Source of the DNA: Vreelandella alkaliphila
GTDB lineage: Bacteria; Pseudomonadota; Gammaproteobacteria; Pseudomonadales; Halomonadaceae
Direction: 5' to 3'
DNA length: 64,000 nucleotides
NCBI RefSeq assembly: GCF_016107625.1
Contig: NZ_JABASV010000001.1
Span: forward strand, 310,001 to 374,000
A model generated the notes under the pieces. That model had not been told where the DNA came from. It was given only the letters and a program-made list of their open reading frames with translations, and searched no databases. The translations under genes were made by a program, and so were the position numbers. Shown piece after piece: positions 35,589 through 45,045 of this stretch (within the stretch, counting starts at the first letter, position 1; each line of letters opens with the position of its first letter).

Positions 35589-37313
35589 TTACCTGCTAGT
35601 GGCTAAGACTATTTCTTCGTATTCATAGCGAAGGGTTTCGTAATACTTGCTTTGCAATAAGCGCTTACCATCCAACTCAATAACATGAGCATCTTTTTTG
35701 TACGAGGACAAAACATCACTATCCATAGCACACAGTATCACTTGGTATCCATTTGGAACATTTTCTTTAATTACCTCAAGGACTTTCTTATATCTGTGCT
35801 CTGCTTGCTCCTGTTGATTAGGAGTATCTATTACAAAAGGTGCTAATTCACAATGTCCGGCATATTCAATTTGGCGCAATATCGCGAGTTGGTATGCTAA
35901 TGTACCACGAGTTCCTTCAGCCGCTCCTCCTCCAAGGATTTTTTTGTAGTCTACGGGAGACTTTACACCGTGGAGGTTCACACCTTTAGCAGATATTTTT
36001 TCGATATTTTCTATTAAATTACCCATAAAAAGTTCGTTCAAATCATCTTTATCTTTCTTTTTTAGAAGCTTCCGCTGATCTGCTTTGAGTCCCTTCTGTT
36101 GCTCTTGGGCTAGCTTAGATTTTAATTGATAGCTTTCTTTATTTTTAGCGACGTTTTGACTCACTTTCTTTTGAGATACAGCGTAAAAAGCTTGCTCAAA
36201 ATCTACTTTATCACCATTTTCTACATCATCATATTGAGATAAGTATTTAGCATTTATTCTCTCAATCTCATACGATACGGAATTAAGCTTTTCAACCAAC
36301 AACTCTCTACATTCATACTTATCTTTTAAAATATCTTTAATATCATTTGCTTGTTGCTCAAGAGCTTCTTTATCAGCTAGAAGCCCTGCTCGACTTATAA
36401 GAGAGTTGTCATGTTGGACTCCACACAGAGGACACTCTAAAAAATCAGAAGCAACATTTTCTACAGCAAATATATAGTCTTTATTTAGCTCTTGTGATGA
36501 CGTAACCGTGATAAGATGTTGCTGCTCTAAGTCGTGTATTTCATTAGCCAATAAAGACTGCTGCTCGTATAGGTTAAATTGTTGGATTGTGAACTCTTTA
36601 AGCTCACTTTCAATCTCTAACTGAATTATTTCAAATTCCGACTGAGTGATCGCAATCGTTTTTGTGGGTGCAACCTCCGCAAGAATTTCTATTGCAGCGC
36701 CGATACGGCTAACCTTCTGATTGGCAGCATCCTCTTGAGCCTTTTGCTCATAGACTTCCTCTTCAATTTCAAAATATTTAGGAGATAAGTAACCACAAAA
36801 GTATTTGATAAGATTTCTTCGAAAACCACTGTATTGAGAAAGATTTTCAAATCCATTCCAGGGTTCATTCCAGCTTTTTTTCTGATCAATATAGAAAGCT
36901 AGAAAGTAAAAAGCAGGAGGGGGACAATCTAGACCAGCTTGTTTGTTTGCCAGAAGCAGGTCAAAGCCTGTAACTTTTGCAAAATCTTGAGAAAATTCTC
37001 CAGTAATTTTAGAATATTTTTTTAATGGCTCGCCTAGCTCTCCAAAAAATATGGTATTTTGATAGCGGCTAACGATATAATTGAAATTATTAATTTTAAA
37101 ATAAAGAATGGCCTTTACATCATTTGATTTCCACTCTTGATCAAAGTGTGGATCACAGCCAATTGCCCAAAATAAGCTCTTAACAAGCGTAGATTTACCA
37201 ATGCTATTATCGTTTCCGGTAACGAGATTGAATCTCTTCGGAAATTCGAACTGATTCGCAAGTCTTTTCGAATCTGACAATAGAACTAGTCGTTGAAATT
37301 GCAAGCCTTTCAT
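35589..37313 (-). CDS. SMC/RecN-like ATPase of a Lamassu-type defence pair (LmuB-like)
   Basis: 574 residues. Walker A GNDNSIGKST at 33-42; coiled coils (~180-270 and 310-430) around a CPLCG zinc-hook motif at 294-298; signature-like GGGAAEGTRG at 461-470; Walker B FVIDTP with D496. This is the layout of small SMC/SbcC-type ATPases that act as DNA-structure sensors in Lamassu systems. Codon use is AT-rich, unlike the flanks. It begins 48 bases after the nuclease gene. A plain RecN/SbcC-like repair ATPase or an ABC-3C component are the alternatives. Confidence 0.75.
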   Translation of the reverse strand: MKGLQFQRLVLLSDSKRLANQFEFPKRFNLVTGNDNSIGKSTLVKSLFWAIGCDPHFDQEWKSNDVKAILYFKINNFNYIVSRYQNTIFFGELGEPLKKYSKITGEFSQDFAKVTGFDLLLANKQAGLDCPPPAFYFLAFYIDQKKSWNEPWNGFENLSQYSGFRRNLIKYFCGYLSPKYFEIEEEVYEQKAQEDAANQKVSRIGAAIEILAEVAPTKTIAITQSEFEIIQLEIESELKEFTIQQFNLYEQQSLLANEIHDLEQQHLITVTSSQELNKDYIFAVENVASDFLECPLCGVQHDNSLISRAGLLADKEALEQQANDIKDILKDKYECRELLVEKLNSVSYEIERINAKYLSQYDDVENGDKVDFEQAFYAVSQKKVSQNVAKNKESYQLKSKLAQEQQKGLKADQRKLLKKKDKDDLNELFMGNLIENIEKISAKGVNLHGVKSPVDYKKILGGGAAEGTRGTLAYQLAILRQIEYAGHCELAPFVIDTPNQQEQAEHRYKKVLEVIKENVPNGYQVILCAMDSDVLSSYKKDAHVIELDGKRLLQSKYYETLRYEYEEIVLATSR

Positions 37314-37361
37314 TTTTTTGACCCCTAAGATTTCTAATCAAGAGCTTATAATTATTTTTCA

Positions 37362-38438
37362 TTACTCAGCCTTTAATAAGCAGTAGATAACCTCAATTAG
37401 AAGTTCATCTTGATCTTTAACGTTTTTCAGCAGACCATCTTTAATGGCCTGCTGCACTAAAGCATCAACGAACTCCGCATCACTACAAAAGTCATCTTCA
37501 TTGACTTTGCCATGAGAAACTAAAAATGAATTAGCAACATCAATATCTAATGCACTCATGAAACCTGCTCTTCGAAGAGCTAATAGTGACAATCTTCGTT
37601 TAATATTACGTTTCCTATTAGACCTCCAACCCAGATCATTAACCAAGTCATCGAAGTCATTTTTAATATCATCAACACACGGATGATTCGAATGCAGCGT
37701 AATAACTTGATGTATACTTGTCGAAGTTAAAGATTTTTTTTCGATGAGCCTAGCCCAGTCTTTGTAGTCATACTCCAAACGGCCAATTCGGCCCATTTCG
37801 TCAACTACTGCCCGATAGATTGAAACTGCATTACACAATGCTCCCGGAAAAAGCTTATCTACGAGTCGTGCAAAATTTGATAGCACATAGTCTTCTTGAT
37901 TTTTTAGTTGTATTTCGGGAATAATAAACTGCAAATGCTCTGGCAGTACAACTATACCCAACTCATTATGAATATTCTGAGTCAGCACTGCTAATTCATC
38001 TTCAGCAATATCCCCCATCTTGATAACATCTAGCTTTAATTCTTTTTCCAAATTAAAACTAAATCCGCCAGATGAAACCAAGCCAATTGTTGTGATACGA
38101 TCTTCATATTGTTTATTAAGACAAGAACCAAGCAGTTTCCCTAGAACCGAGCTCTTTAGTGCTTTTTTAGCGCCTTTTTTGCGTTTAGTTAATGAATCCG
38201 CTGTAAACGTTGCTGATTGGTTTTTCACCTGATAAAACTCAAATGTCGCTTTATCAGCTTCTAGGGTATTCGCAATCACTACATCCTCATGATACTCGAT
38301 GAGAATAGCGTACTCTTTCTGCTGCTCATGCTTTTTGATTACTTCGCATAAAGCCCAATGGAATTGAAAATTGTATTTTCCGAAGGTGCTAGCGCCTGCG
38401 GACTCACGCTGCGCATCTGCAAGAGGATTATCTACCAT
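37362..38438 (-). CDS. DUF4297/Cap4-like nuclease of a Lamassu-type defence pair (LmuA-like)
   Basis: 358 residues. The N-terminal ~80 residues have the Cap4/DUF4297 nuclease pattern: a conserved ASTFGKYNFQFHWAL opening, then E48, E51-D52 and a QVK at 70-72, the acid-acid-Lys arrangement of PD-(D/E)XK enzymes. The rest is helical and unrecognised. AAGG lies upstream of the ATG. It precedes the SMC-like ATPase gene on the same strand, the order of lmuA-lmuB. In such systems the ATPase licenses the nuclease to cut DNA on infection or on plasmid entry. Function here is inferred from layout. Confidence 0.72.
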   Translation of the reverse strand: MVDNPLADAQRESAGASTFGKYNFQFHWALCEVIKKHEQQKEYAILIEYHEDVVIANTLEADKATFEFYQVKNQSATFTADSLTKRKKGAKKALKSSVLGKLLGSCLNKQYEDRITTIGLVSSGGFSFNLEKELKLDVIKMGDIAEDELAVLTQNIHNELGIVVLPEHLQFIIPEIQLKNQEDYVLSNFARLVDKLFPGALCNAVSIYRAVVDEMGRIGRLEYDYKDWARLIEKKSLTSTSIHQVITLHSNHPCVDDIKNDFDDLVNDLGWRSNRKRNIKRRLSLLALRRAGFMSALDIDVANSFLVSHGKVNEDDFCSDAEFVDALVQQAIKDGLLKNVKDQDELLIEVIYCLLKAE

Positions 38439-39008
38439 GTGCCTTATTCCAACTAAAGATGAGTTTACTTATCAACATATGTCGAGTACGTAGATTATTT
38501 TTATAGATTGACTCATAAATGCGCATTTGCACTGGCCTCTGCACTTTTCCAAGGAGTCTGCAATATAAGCCAATTTCTCATTCTTTAGCTAACAACGTGT
38601 TGTGCTCTTGAGTAGTTAATATAAATATTTTATTCTATGGAAAAGTGAACTAAAACTTCATCATCAAGCTTGTTTATAGCGCATATTGGGCCTTTACTGT
38701 TCCATATGAGAGACCTATTTTTATCCTCTATAATTTGGTTATTCTCGTAGTCAAGCCTTATACTTTAGGATGACCATCCTAAAAATAACTAGTTATTGAC
38801 GATAGCACATAGAACTCTTGCCTGCTAGCTTCAGCCTCTTAAACATAAAAAATATGTGACAGATTCAGCGACTCATAAATCTAACATGCGGCTATTCCCT
38901 GAGCTACTCTTGCTACTAAACATGAATTGAAAGTGAATTTTGAATAAACAATTGAATCAACAAATTAATCTGCCAAAGTAGCCATATATCAACCAAACAG
39001 TTTGATGA
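38439..39008. other. AT-rich intergenic region between the defence pair and guaA
   Basis: No gene is seen in about 600 bases, the most AT-rich part of the window. It contains a palindrome TTTAGGATG-AC-CATCCTAAA (38764-38783) and an 11-base direct repeat GACTCATAAAT at 38510-38520 and 38870-38880. The promoter of the nuclease gene should lie in its first 100 bases (TATAAA near 38498 on the minus strand). No integrase remnant or copy of the guaA 3' end was found. Confidence 0.6.
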
Positions 39009-39037
39009 TAAAAAAAACCCGTCTTTCGACGGGTTTT
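39009..39037 (-). terminator. Terminator of guaA
   Basis: 10-bp stem (39014-39023 with 39028-39037), loop TTTC, followed on the minus strand by a run of T. Confidence 0.92.
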
Positions 39038-39061
39038 GCAAACAAAGCTCTCAAGAAAGCC

Positions 39062-40639
39062 TCACTCCCACTCAATAGTAGCAGGCGGCTTGCTGCTAAC
39101 ATCATAAGTCACCCGAGAAACCCCTTCCAACTCATTGATAATCCGGTTGGAGACCTTCTCCAGCAGCTCGTAGGGCAGGTGCGCCCAGCGGGCGGTCATG
39201 AAGTCGATGGTTTCGACCGCGCGTAGCGCGATGACCCATTCGTAGCGGCGGCCGTCGCCAACGACACCTACCGATTTCACCGGTAGGAACACGGCGAAGG
39301 CTTGGCTGGTTTTTTCGTACCAACCGGCGGCGCGCAGTTCTTCGATGTAGATGGCATCGGCATCACGCAGGATGTCGGCGTACTCTTTCTTCACTTCACC
39401 CAGAATGCGCACGCCTAGGCCGGGGCCAGGGAACGGGTGGCGGTAGACCATATCGTAAGGCAGGCCGAGTTCGAGGCCGAGTTTGCGCACTTCGTCTTTA
39501 AACAGTTCGCGCAGCGGCTCGACCAGCTTGAGCTTCATGGTTTCCGGCAGGCCACCAACGTTGTGGTGGGATTTGATCACGTGCGCTTTGCCGGTTTTAG
39601 AGGCGGCGGATTCGATCACGTCCGGGTAGATGGTGCCCTGGGCCAGGAAGTCGACGCCGTCGATTTTGCTGGCTTCTTCATCGAACACGTCGATAAAGGT
39701 GTTGCCGATAATCTTGCGCTTGGCTTCCGGGTCATTTTCGCCCTTCAGCTTGCCCAGGAACAGCTCTTCGGCGTCGACACGGATCACCTTCACGCCCATG
39801 TGCTTGGCGAAGGTTTCCATCACTTGGTCGCCTTCGTTTTTGCGCAGCAGGCCGTTATCGACGAATACGCAGGTCAACTGGTCGCCAATGGCTTTGTGCA
39901 GCAGCGCTGCTACAACTGAGGAGTCGACACCACCGGAAAGACCGAGTAGTACATGGCGGTCGCCCACTTGCTCGCGTACGCGCTGTACTTGGTCTTCGAT
40001 GATTTGTGCAGGCGTCCAGAGTTTTTCAGCGCCGCAAATATCCAGTACGAAGTGCTCAAGAATGCGCTGGCCTTGCAGAGTGTGGGTCACTTCCGGGTGG
40101 AACTGTACGCCGTAGAACTGCTTCTCTTCCCAGGCCATGGCGGCAATCGGGCAGCTCGGTGTGGAAGCGGTCACGGTGAAGGTGTCAGGTACCTGGGAGA
40201 CCTTGTCGCCGTGGCTCATCCATACGTCTAGCAGGCCTTTGCCGCTATCGGTATCGATGTGGTCCTTGATGTCTTTGAACAGCGGGGTGTCGCCGTCGAT
40301 TTGAATCTGGGCGTAGCCAAATTCGCGCTGGTTAGAGCCTTCAACTTTGCCGCCAAGCTGCTCGGCCATGGTCTGCATGCCGTAGCAGATACCAAACACC
40401 GGCAGGCCCATTTCGAACACGCACGCCGGTGCTCGCGGGGAATCCAACTCGGTCACCGATTCCGGGCCACCAGCCAGGATGATGCCATTAGGGTTGTATT
40501 CGCGAATTTCTTCTTCGGTGATGTCGAAGGCGCGGATTTCGGAGAATACACCGATCTCACGCACACGGCGGGCGATCAGCTGGGTGTACTGGGAGCCGAA
40601 GTCGAGAATCAGGATCTTATGGGCGTGAATGTCACTCAT
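39062..40639 (-). CDS. guaA: GMP synthase (glutamine-hydrolysing)
   Basis: 525 residues from ATG 40639; the upstream start at 40684 is not conserved. Class I glutamine amidotransferase domain with nucleophile C85 (FGICYGMQT), then the ATP-pyrophosphatase loop SGGVDSS and the GMPS dimerisation domain ending PPATIEWE. Converts XMP to GMP, the last step of guanine nucleotide synthesis. It follows guaB on the same strand with a 96-base gap that contains a GC hairpin. The 3' end of guaA is a known integration site for genomic islands, and the AT-rich defence pair begins right beyond its terminator. Confidence 0.98.
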   Translation of the reverse strand: MSDIHAHKILILDFGSQYTQLIARRVREIGVFSEIRAFDITEEEIREYNPNGIILAGGPESVTELDSPRAPACVFEMGLPVFGICYGMQTMAEQLGGKVEGSNQREFGYAQIQIDGDTPLFKDIKDHIDTDSGKGLLDVWMSHGDKVSQVPDTFTVTASTPSCPIAAMAWEEKQFYGVQFHPEVTHTLQGQRILEHFVLDICGAEKLWTPAQIIEDQVQRVREQVGDRHVLLGLSGGVDSSVVAALLHKAIGDQLTCVFVDNGLLRKNEGDQVMETFAKHMGVKVIRVDAEELFLGKLKGENDPEAKRKIIGNTFIDVFDEEASKIDGVDFLAQGTIYPDVIESAASKTGKAHVIKSHHNVGGLPETMKLKLVEPLRELFKDEVRKLGLELGLPYDMVYRHPFPGPGLGVRILGEVKKEYADILRDADAIYIEELRAAGWYEKTSQAFAVFLPVKSVGVVGDGRRYEWVIALRAVETIDFMTARWAHLPYELLEKVSNRIINELEGVSRVTYDVSSKPPATIEWE

Positions 40640-40691
40640 GGCGGGGTCTCGGTTAAGCGGTGTGGGTGCCGCTGTTAAGGCCAAAAAGCAA

Positions 40692-40713
40692 GCGGCGGGG
40701 CAATGCCCGCCGC
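40692..40713 (-). terminator. Hairpin between guaB and guaA
   Basis: 8-bp GC stem (40692-40699 with 40706-40713), loop of six, no strong T tract; it may attenuate read-through from guaB to guaA. Confidence 0.4.
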
Positions 40714-40735
40714 GCCATTTAACTAAACGTGCTGG

Positions 40736-42205
40736 TTAGCTCACCCGGTAGTTGGGAGCTTCTTTGGTGATCTGCACGTTGTGAACGTGGGATTCGTTAA
40801 AGCCAGCGCTGGTAATTTGTACAAATTCCGGCTTGGTACGCATTTCTTCAATACTGCGGCAGCCGGTGTAACCCATGGAGGCGCGCAGGCCGCCCATCAG
40901 CTGGTGAACGATAGCGCCCATCATGCCTTTATAGGGTACGCGGCCTTCAATGCCTTCCGGCACCAGCTTCTCGGCACCTTCGCTCTTGTCTTGGAAGTAG
41001 CGGTCGGCGCTGCCCTGGCTCTGAGACATGGCACCCATGGAGCCCATGCCGCGGTAGGCTTTGTAGGTACGGCCTTGGTAAAGCTCAACTTCACCCGGCG
41101 CTTCTTCGGTACCGGCCAGCAGGCCACCGACCATTACGGCGCTTGCGCCAGCGGCGATGGCTTTGGCTAAGTCACCCGAGAAGCGAATGCCGCCGTCGGC
41201 GATCAGCGGAATATCGAACTCTTTCAGCGCTTCCGCCACGTTAGACACCGCGGTGATTTGCGGAACGCCAACGCCTGCCACAATACGCGTGGTGCAGATA
41301 GAACCGGGGCCAATGCCCACTTTAACGGCGTCTGCGCCCGCTTCAGCCAGCGCTTTGGCGGCAGCGCCGGTGGCAATGTTGCCGCCAATCACTTGAATGT
41401 TGGGGAAGTTCTCTTTGATCCAGCGTACGCGGTCGATAACACCTTTAGAGTGACCGTGGGCAGTATCAACAATGATCACATCGACACCGGCTTCGGCCAG
41501 CGCAGCAACGCGATCAGGCGTTTCCGGGCCAGTGCCCACGGCAGCACCTACCAGCAAGCGGCCGTCGCTGTCTTTGGCAGCCATCGGGTAAGTGCGGGCT
41601 TTTTCGATGTCTTGGAAAGTTACCAAACCGCGCAGATGAAACTCGTCATCCACAATCAGCATTTTCTCGATGCGGTGTTCGCGCATTTTGGCTTTGCTGG
41701 TTTCAAGGTCGGTGCCTTCCTTGACGGTAACCAACCGCTCGCGGGGGGTCATGATGTCCGCTACGCTGTCGCCGTGGTTGGGCTGGAAGCGCATATCACG
41801 CTCGGTCACAATACCCACCAGGGTTTCGCCTTCTACGACGGGAAAGCCTGAGAAGCCGTTCTCACGCGCCATCGCCAGCAGGTCATCCAGCTTCGCCTTA
41901 GGGCTAACGGTGACCGGATCTTTTACAATCACGCTTTCGTGCTTTTTAACCTTACGCACTTCAGCAGCTTGCTGACTCATGGTCATGCTCTTATGGATAA
42001 TGCCGATGCCGCCTTCCTGAGCCATCGCAATTGCTAGACGCGCTTCGGTAACGGTATCCATTGCAGCGGAAAGCAGCGGGATATTGAGTGAAATATTGCG
42101 GGTCAGGCGGGTTTTGAGGCTGACATCCTTGGGCAGAATATCGGAGAAGCCGGGAACGAGGAGTACGTCATCGAACGTAAGTGCTTCTTGGGCCATACGT
42201 AGCAT
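40736..42205 (-). CDS. guaB: IMP dehydrogenase
   Basis: 489 residues from ATG 42205 ([19 protein letters not shown], as in E. coli GuaB). TIM barrel interrupted by two CBS domains (~95-205); the catalytic cysteine is in [11 protein letters not shown] and the flap ends GCRSIEEM. It oxidises IMP to XMP, the committed step of guanine nucleotide synthesis, and feeds guaA next to it. A good sigma70 promoter is upstream. Confidence 0.98.
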   Translation of the reverse strand: MLRMAQEALTFDDVLLVPGFSDILPKDVSLKTRLTRNISLNIPLLSAAMDTVTEARLAIAMAQEGGIGIIHKSMTMSQQAAEVRKVKKHESVIVKDPVTVSPKAKLDDLLAMARENGFSGFPVVEGETLVGIVTERDMRFQPNHGDSVADIMTPRERLVTVKEGTDLETSKAKMREHRIEKMLIVDDEFHLRGLVTFQDIEKARTYPMAAKDSDGRLLVGAAVGTGPETPDRVAALAEAGVDVIIVDTAHGHSKGVIDRVRWIKENFPNIQVIGGNIATGAAAKALAEAGADAVKVGIGPGSICTTRIVAGVGVPQITAVSNVAEALKEFDIPLIADGGIRFSGDLAKAIAAGASAVMVGGLLAGTEEAPGEVELYQGRTYKAYRGMGSMGAMSQSQGSADRYFQDKSEGAEKLVPEGIEGRVPYKGMMGAIVHQLMGGLRASMGYTGCRSIEEMRTKPEFVQITSAGFNESHVHNVQITKEAPNYRVS

Positions 42206-42257
42206 AGCGGCAACACCCTGATAGAAGAGGAAGTGGGGCGTGGAAAGTTAATCCCCT

Positions 42258-42287
42258 ATTATAGCGTTTTGAGGGCCTTTCCAGCAA
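42258..42287 (-). promoter_or_regulatory. Promoter of guaBA
   Basis: On the minus strand TTGCTG (42282-42287) and a consensus TATAAT (42258-42263) are 18 bases apart, about 50 bases before the guaB start. Confidence 0.65.
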
Positions 42288-42380
42288 TGTGAAGAAGGTT
42301 TTCAATCCAGACCAATGGCTAATAAGCTAGGATTCTTGCGAAAGCTACCCGCTCGCTCATTCTCTTTTTAAGGTTGCTCT

Positions 42381-43721
42381 ATGCCCGATACACCACAAGC
42401 GCTTTCTGTTAGTCAGTTGAATCAGCGCGCCAAACAGACCCTTGAGCGCGATGTGGGCGAAGTGTGGGTAGAAGGCGAGCTTTCCAATGTTTCCCGCCCG
42501 GCGTCTGGGCATATTTACTTCACCTTGAAAGATGACCGTGCACAAATTCGCTGTGCGCTGTTTCGCCAGCGGGCGCGTTTTGTGGCGGCACCAATGCGTG
42601 ATGGCGATCAGGTAAAACTGCGCGGTAGGGTCTCGCTGTTCGAACCGCGCGGCGACTATCAGTTGATTGCCGACGCCGTACAGGCGGCGGGCTTGGGGGA
42701 ACTGCTGGCGGCATTTGAGCGCCTCAAAGCGCAGTTGGAAGGCGAAGGCGTGTTTGCCAATACGCGCCCCCTGCCCTTTCCTCCCCGCAAAATTCTGATT
42801 TTAAGCTCCGCCAGCGGCGCAGCCATTCGCGATGTGCTGGCGGTACTGGCGGCGCGCTGGCCACTGGCAGATGTCACGCTGATCCCAGTGCCTGTACAAG
42901 GCGCCGAGGCCGCCCCTGCGATGATTTCGGCGCTGGGGTTACTGAACCGACAGGCGCGCTTAGACCCTGACCAGGATGTGGTACTGATCACCCGTGGCGG
43001 CGGTAGCTTAGAAGACCTTTGGGCGTTTAATAACGAGCATCTGGCACGGGCGATTTTTCACTCCCGCTTGCCAGTGATGTCGGCGGTGGGTCATGAAGTG
43101 GATGTCACCCTGGCGGATTTCGCCGCCGATATGCGCGCCCCTACCCCATCAGCAGCGGCCGAGCGTTTAGTGCCTGACCAACATGCACTTAAGCAGCAAT
43201 TAAAACAGCTAGAAAACCGCTTACAGCGTGCCATGCAGGCACGCTTAGAGCGGGATAGCCAACGGTTGGATACTTTGCGCGCCCGCCTTCGCCACCCAGG
43301 CGAGCAGCTTGAGCGTCAACGCCAGCACGTTACCGCCCTTTGCCAACGGCTGCAGCGCGCCATGCAGCAAACCGTTCAGCAGCAGCAAGTGCGGGTCACC
43401 CAGTTAAGCAAACGCTTAGCCAGCCAAGACATGGTGCGCCTGCACCGCGCAGAGCAAGAGCGTGTTAGTCAGCTCCAGCGCCGTTTAGCCAACGCTATGC
43501 AGCGAGCGATGGAAGTGCGTCAGGCGCGCTTGAGTAGCGCCGCCCGTGAACTAAATGCCATCAGCCCGCTTGCGGTGTTGGGGCGCGGCTATGCCATTGC
43601 CCAGGATGAAAAAGGCCATGTCATCCGCCGGGCAGAGGACACCGCGCCAGGCCAGAAGCTCTCGCTAAGGCTAGGCGAAGGCAGGCTAAACGTGGAAGTA
43701 AAACGGCGCTACAAACAGTAG
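42381..43721 (+). CDS. xseA: Exodeoxyribonuclease VII large subunit
   Basis: 446 residues. N-terminal OB-fold (SVSQLNQRAKQTLERDVGEVWVEGELSN in pattern), catalytic domain (~130-330: ARWP, TRGGGSLEDLWAFN, VGHEVDVTLADFAAD) and a long coiled coil (~280-400). It degrades single-stranded DNA with XseB, whose gene is not in the window. AAGG lies upstream of the ATG. Divergent from guaB, a common neighbour pairing. Confidence 0.97.
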   Translation: MPDTPQALSVSQLNQRAKQTLERDVGEVWVEGELSNVSRPASGHIYFTLKDDRAQIRCALFRQRARFVAAPMRDGDQVKLRGRVSLFEPRGDYQLIADAVQAAGLGELLAAFERLKAQLEGEGVFANTRPLPFPPRKILILSSASGAAIRDVLAVLAARWPLADVTLIPVPVQGAEAAPAMISALGLLNRQARLDPDQDVVLITRGGGSLEDLWAFNNEHLARAIFHSRLPVMSAVGHEVDVTLADFAADMRAPTPSAAAERLVPDQHALKQQLKQLENRLQRAMQARLERDSQRLDTLRARLRHPGEQLERQRQHVTALCQRLQRAMQQTVQQQQVRVTQLSKRLASQDMVRLHRAEQERVSQLQRRLANAMQRAMEVRQARLSSAARELNAISPLAVLGRGYAIAQDEKGHVIRRAEDTAPGQKLSLRLGEGRLNVEVKRRYKQ

Positions 43722-43753
43722 CGCCGCAGGAATAACGCATTGTTGAAGGGCGG

Positions 43754-43912
43754 TTACTCTTTCTTAGAAGGCGAGCTTTTGGAAGACGAGTCGCCGTCGC
43801 TATCGGGATTGACATGATGCGTGTCGGGCATCGGATTGGCGTCGTCTTGGTCGTCGTCGCGTTGATCTTTCTTCTGCTCTTTCTTTGCGTCGTCTTTATC
43901 GGGCTGCTGCAT
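43754..43912 (-). CDS. Small highly charged protein, 52 residues
   Basis: ATG at 43912 with a perfect AGGAGG eight bases before it. The product is made mostly of Asp, Lys, Gln, Ser and Pro (DDAKKEQKKDQRDDDQDDA near the start, SSSKSSPSKK near the end) and is probably disordered. No family recognised. It faces the end of xseA, whose stop overlaps an 8-bp hairpin (43705-43725). The strong ribosome site supports translation. Its acidity fits a halophile cytoplasm but proves nothing. Confidence 0.65.
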   Translation of the reverse strand: MQQPDKDDAKKEQKKDQRDDDQDDANPMPDTHHVNPDSDGDSSSKSSPSKKE

Positions 43913-44091
43913 AGTGCCTCCTAATCCTTGGTGGTCGCCGTAGGAATCACGTCAGCTGCTAACGTGAACAGGCCTCACTCACTATAGTCGCTAGCCGATG
44001 ACTTACCATGGTGTAAAACTGCTAACACCAGCGCTATCTCACCACTTTGATGCAGATAAAAAACAAAACAATCACTTGGAGGCTTTAGCTC

Positions 44092-45045
44092 TTAACGCAT
44101 TTCAATATCTAGCTCGGTGATAAAGCGGTCCCGTCGCGAAATTGCCTTACCTGCTTCATCTCCTGACAGCGTGGCACAGGCATTAATCAGGCACTCCATG
44201 GCGGCAAAATAAGCCACCATGCTGTTGGAAATAAAGCTGCTTTCATGGGGCACCAGGATAGATACCTGGGCATACTCGACCAATGCGGAGCTGGCGTAGT
44301 CGGTTACGGCCAAGGTTTGAATGCCATGAGCCTGCGCCATCCGGCACACATCCACCACTTGGCGCGTATAGGGCTGGCAACTGGCGGCAATCAGCACGTC
44401 ACCTTCCGATAACGACGCCAGCCCTTCCGCAACCCCATTGGTGGCGTCGCTAAGCAGCGCTACATCAGGGCGCAGCATGCCTAACCCGTAGGCTGAGAAA
44501 CTGCATAGCGCATGAAACTGACGTACTCCGTACAACCGAACCCTGGGCGCACTGATCACTGTTTGGGCGAAAGTTTCAATATCATCATGCTTCACCCCTT
44601 GCAGAAAGCGGTCGATATTGTGCTTATTTTCAGCGCATAACTGCTCCGCCTGGACATGCAAACTGTGCTTGTCTGCTGCCAACGCGCTGGCAGCATGGTC
44701 GCGGTAAAAAGAGGCAGAAGAGGTAAAGTTCGCGCTCAACAGAACTCTTTGTAGATCGCTGAAACGGGCATAACCGAGAGAGCGTGCCAAACGAGAAATA
44801 CTCGATGGGTTGACCTCTAGCCGACGAGCTGCCGAAGAAATAGACAGCAGCACCTGATCCCCTTGAAGATCGATCAGGCGTGCCAGCACTTCCCGCGACT
44901 TGGGGCCAAGCCGTAGCTCGCTCTCGCCCCGGGCAATGCTAAGCGCCAGTTCACGCAGACCATCAACGGTTTCCGGGGGCTGGCACTCAGCTATCGAGTG
45001 TTTAGAGGGCGAAGATTCAACTTGCGAAGAAGAGTTTTCCGTCAT
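44092..45045 (-). CDS. RpiR/MurR-family transcriptional regulator
   Basis: 317 residues from ATG 45045; ATG 45072 is possible and neither has a clear ribosome site. N-terminal HTH_6 domain (~35-110: ISSAARRLEVNPSSISRLARSLGYARFSDLQ in pattern) and a C-terminal SIS sugar-phosphate-type domain (~145-290). It overlaps the C45 acyltransferase gene by 29 bases and is the last gene of the ABC-transporter operon, so it likely regulates that operon in response to a metabolite. Confidence 0.87.
   Translation of the reverse strand: MTENSSSQVESSPSKHSIAECQPPETVDGLRELALSIARGESELRLGPKSREVLARLIDLQGDQVLLSISSAARRLEVNPSSISRLARSLGYARFSDLQRVLLSANFTSSASFYRDHAASALAADKHSLHVQAEQLCAENKHNIDRFLQGVKHDDIETFAQTVISAPRVRLYGVRQFHALCSFSAYGLGMLRPDVALLSDATNGVAEGLASLSEGDVLIAASCQPYTRQVVDVCRMAQAHGIQTLAVTDYASSALVEYAQVSILVPHESSFISNSMVAYFAAMECLINACATLSGDEAGKAISRRDRFITELDIEMR

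Noticed and set aside
35453..39061. Search for a duplicated guaA 3' end or integrase as proof of an integrative element
   Set aside because: No second copy of the guaA end and no integrase frame were found in the window, so an intact mobile element is not claimed.
39437..42000. Long open frames on the plus strand opposite guaA and guaB
   Set aside because: They mirror highly conserved genes with GC-biased codons and have no family similarity or ribosome sites of their own.
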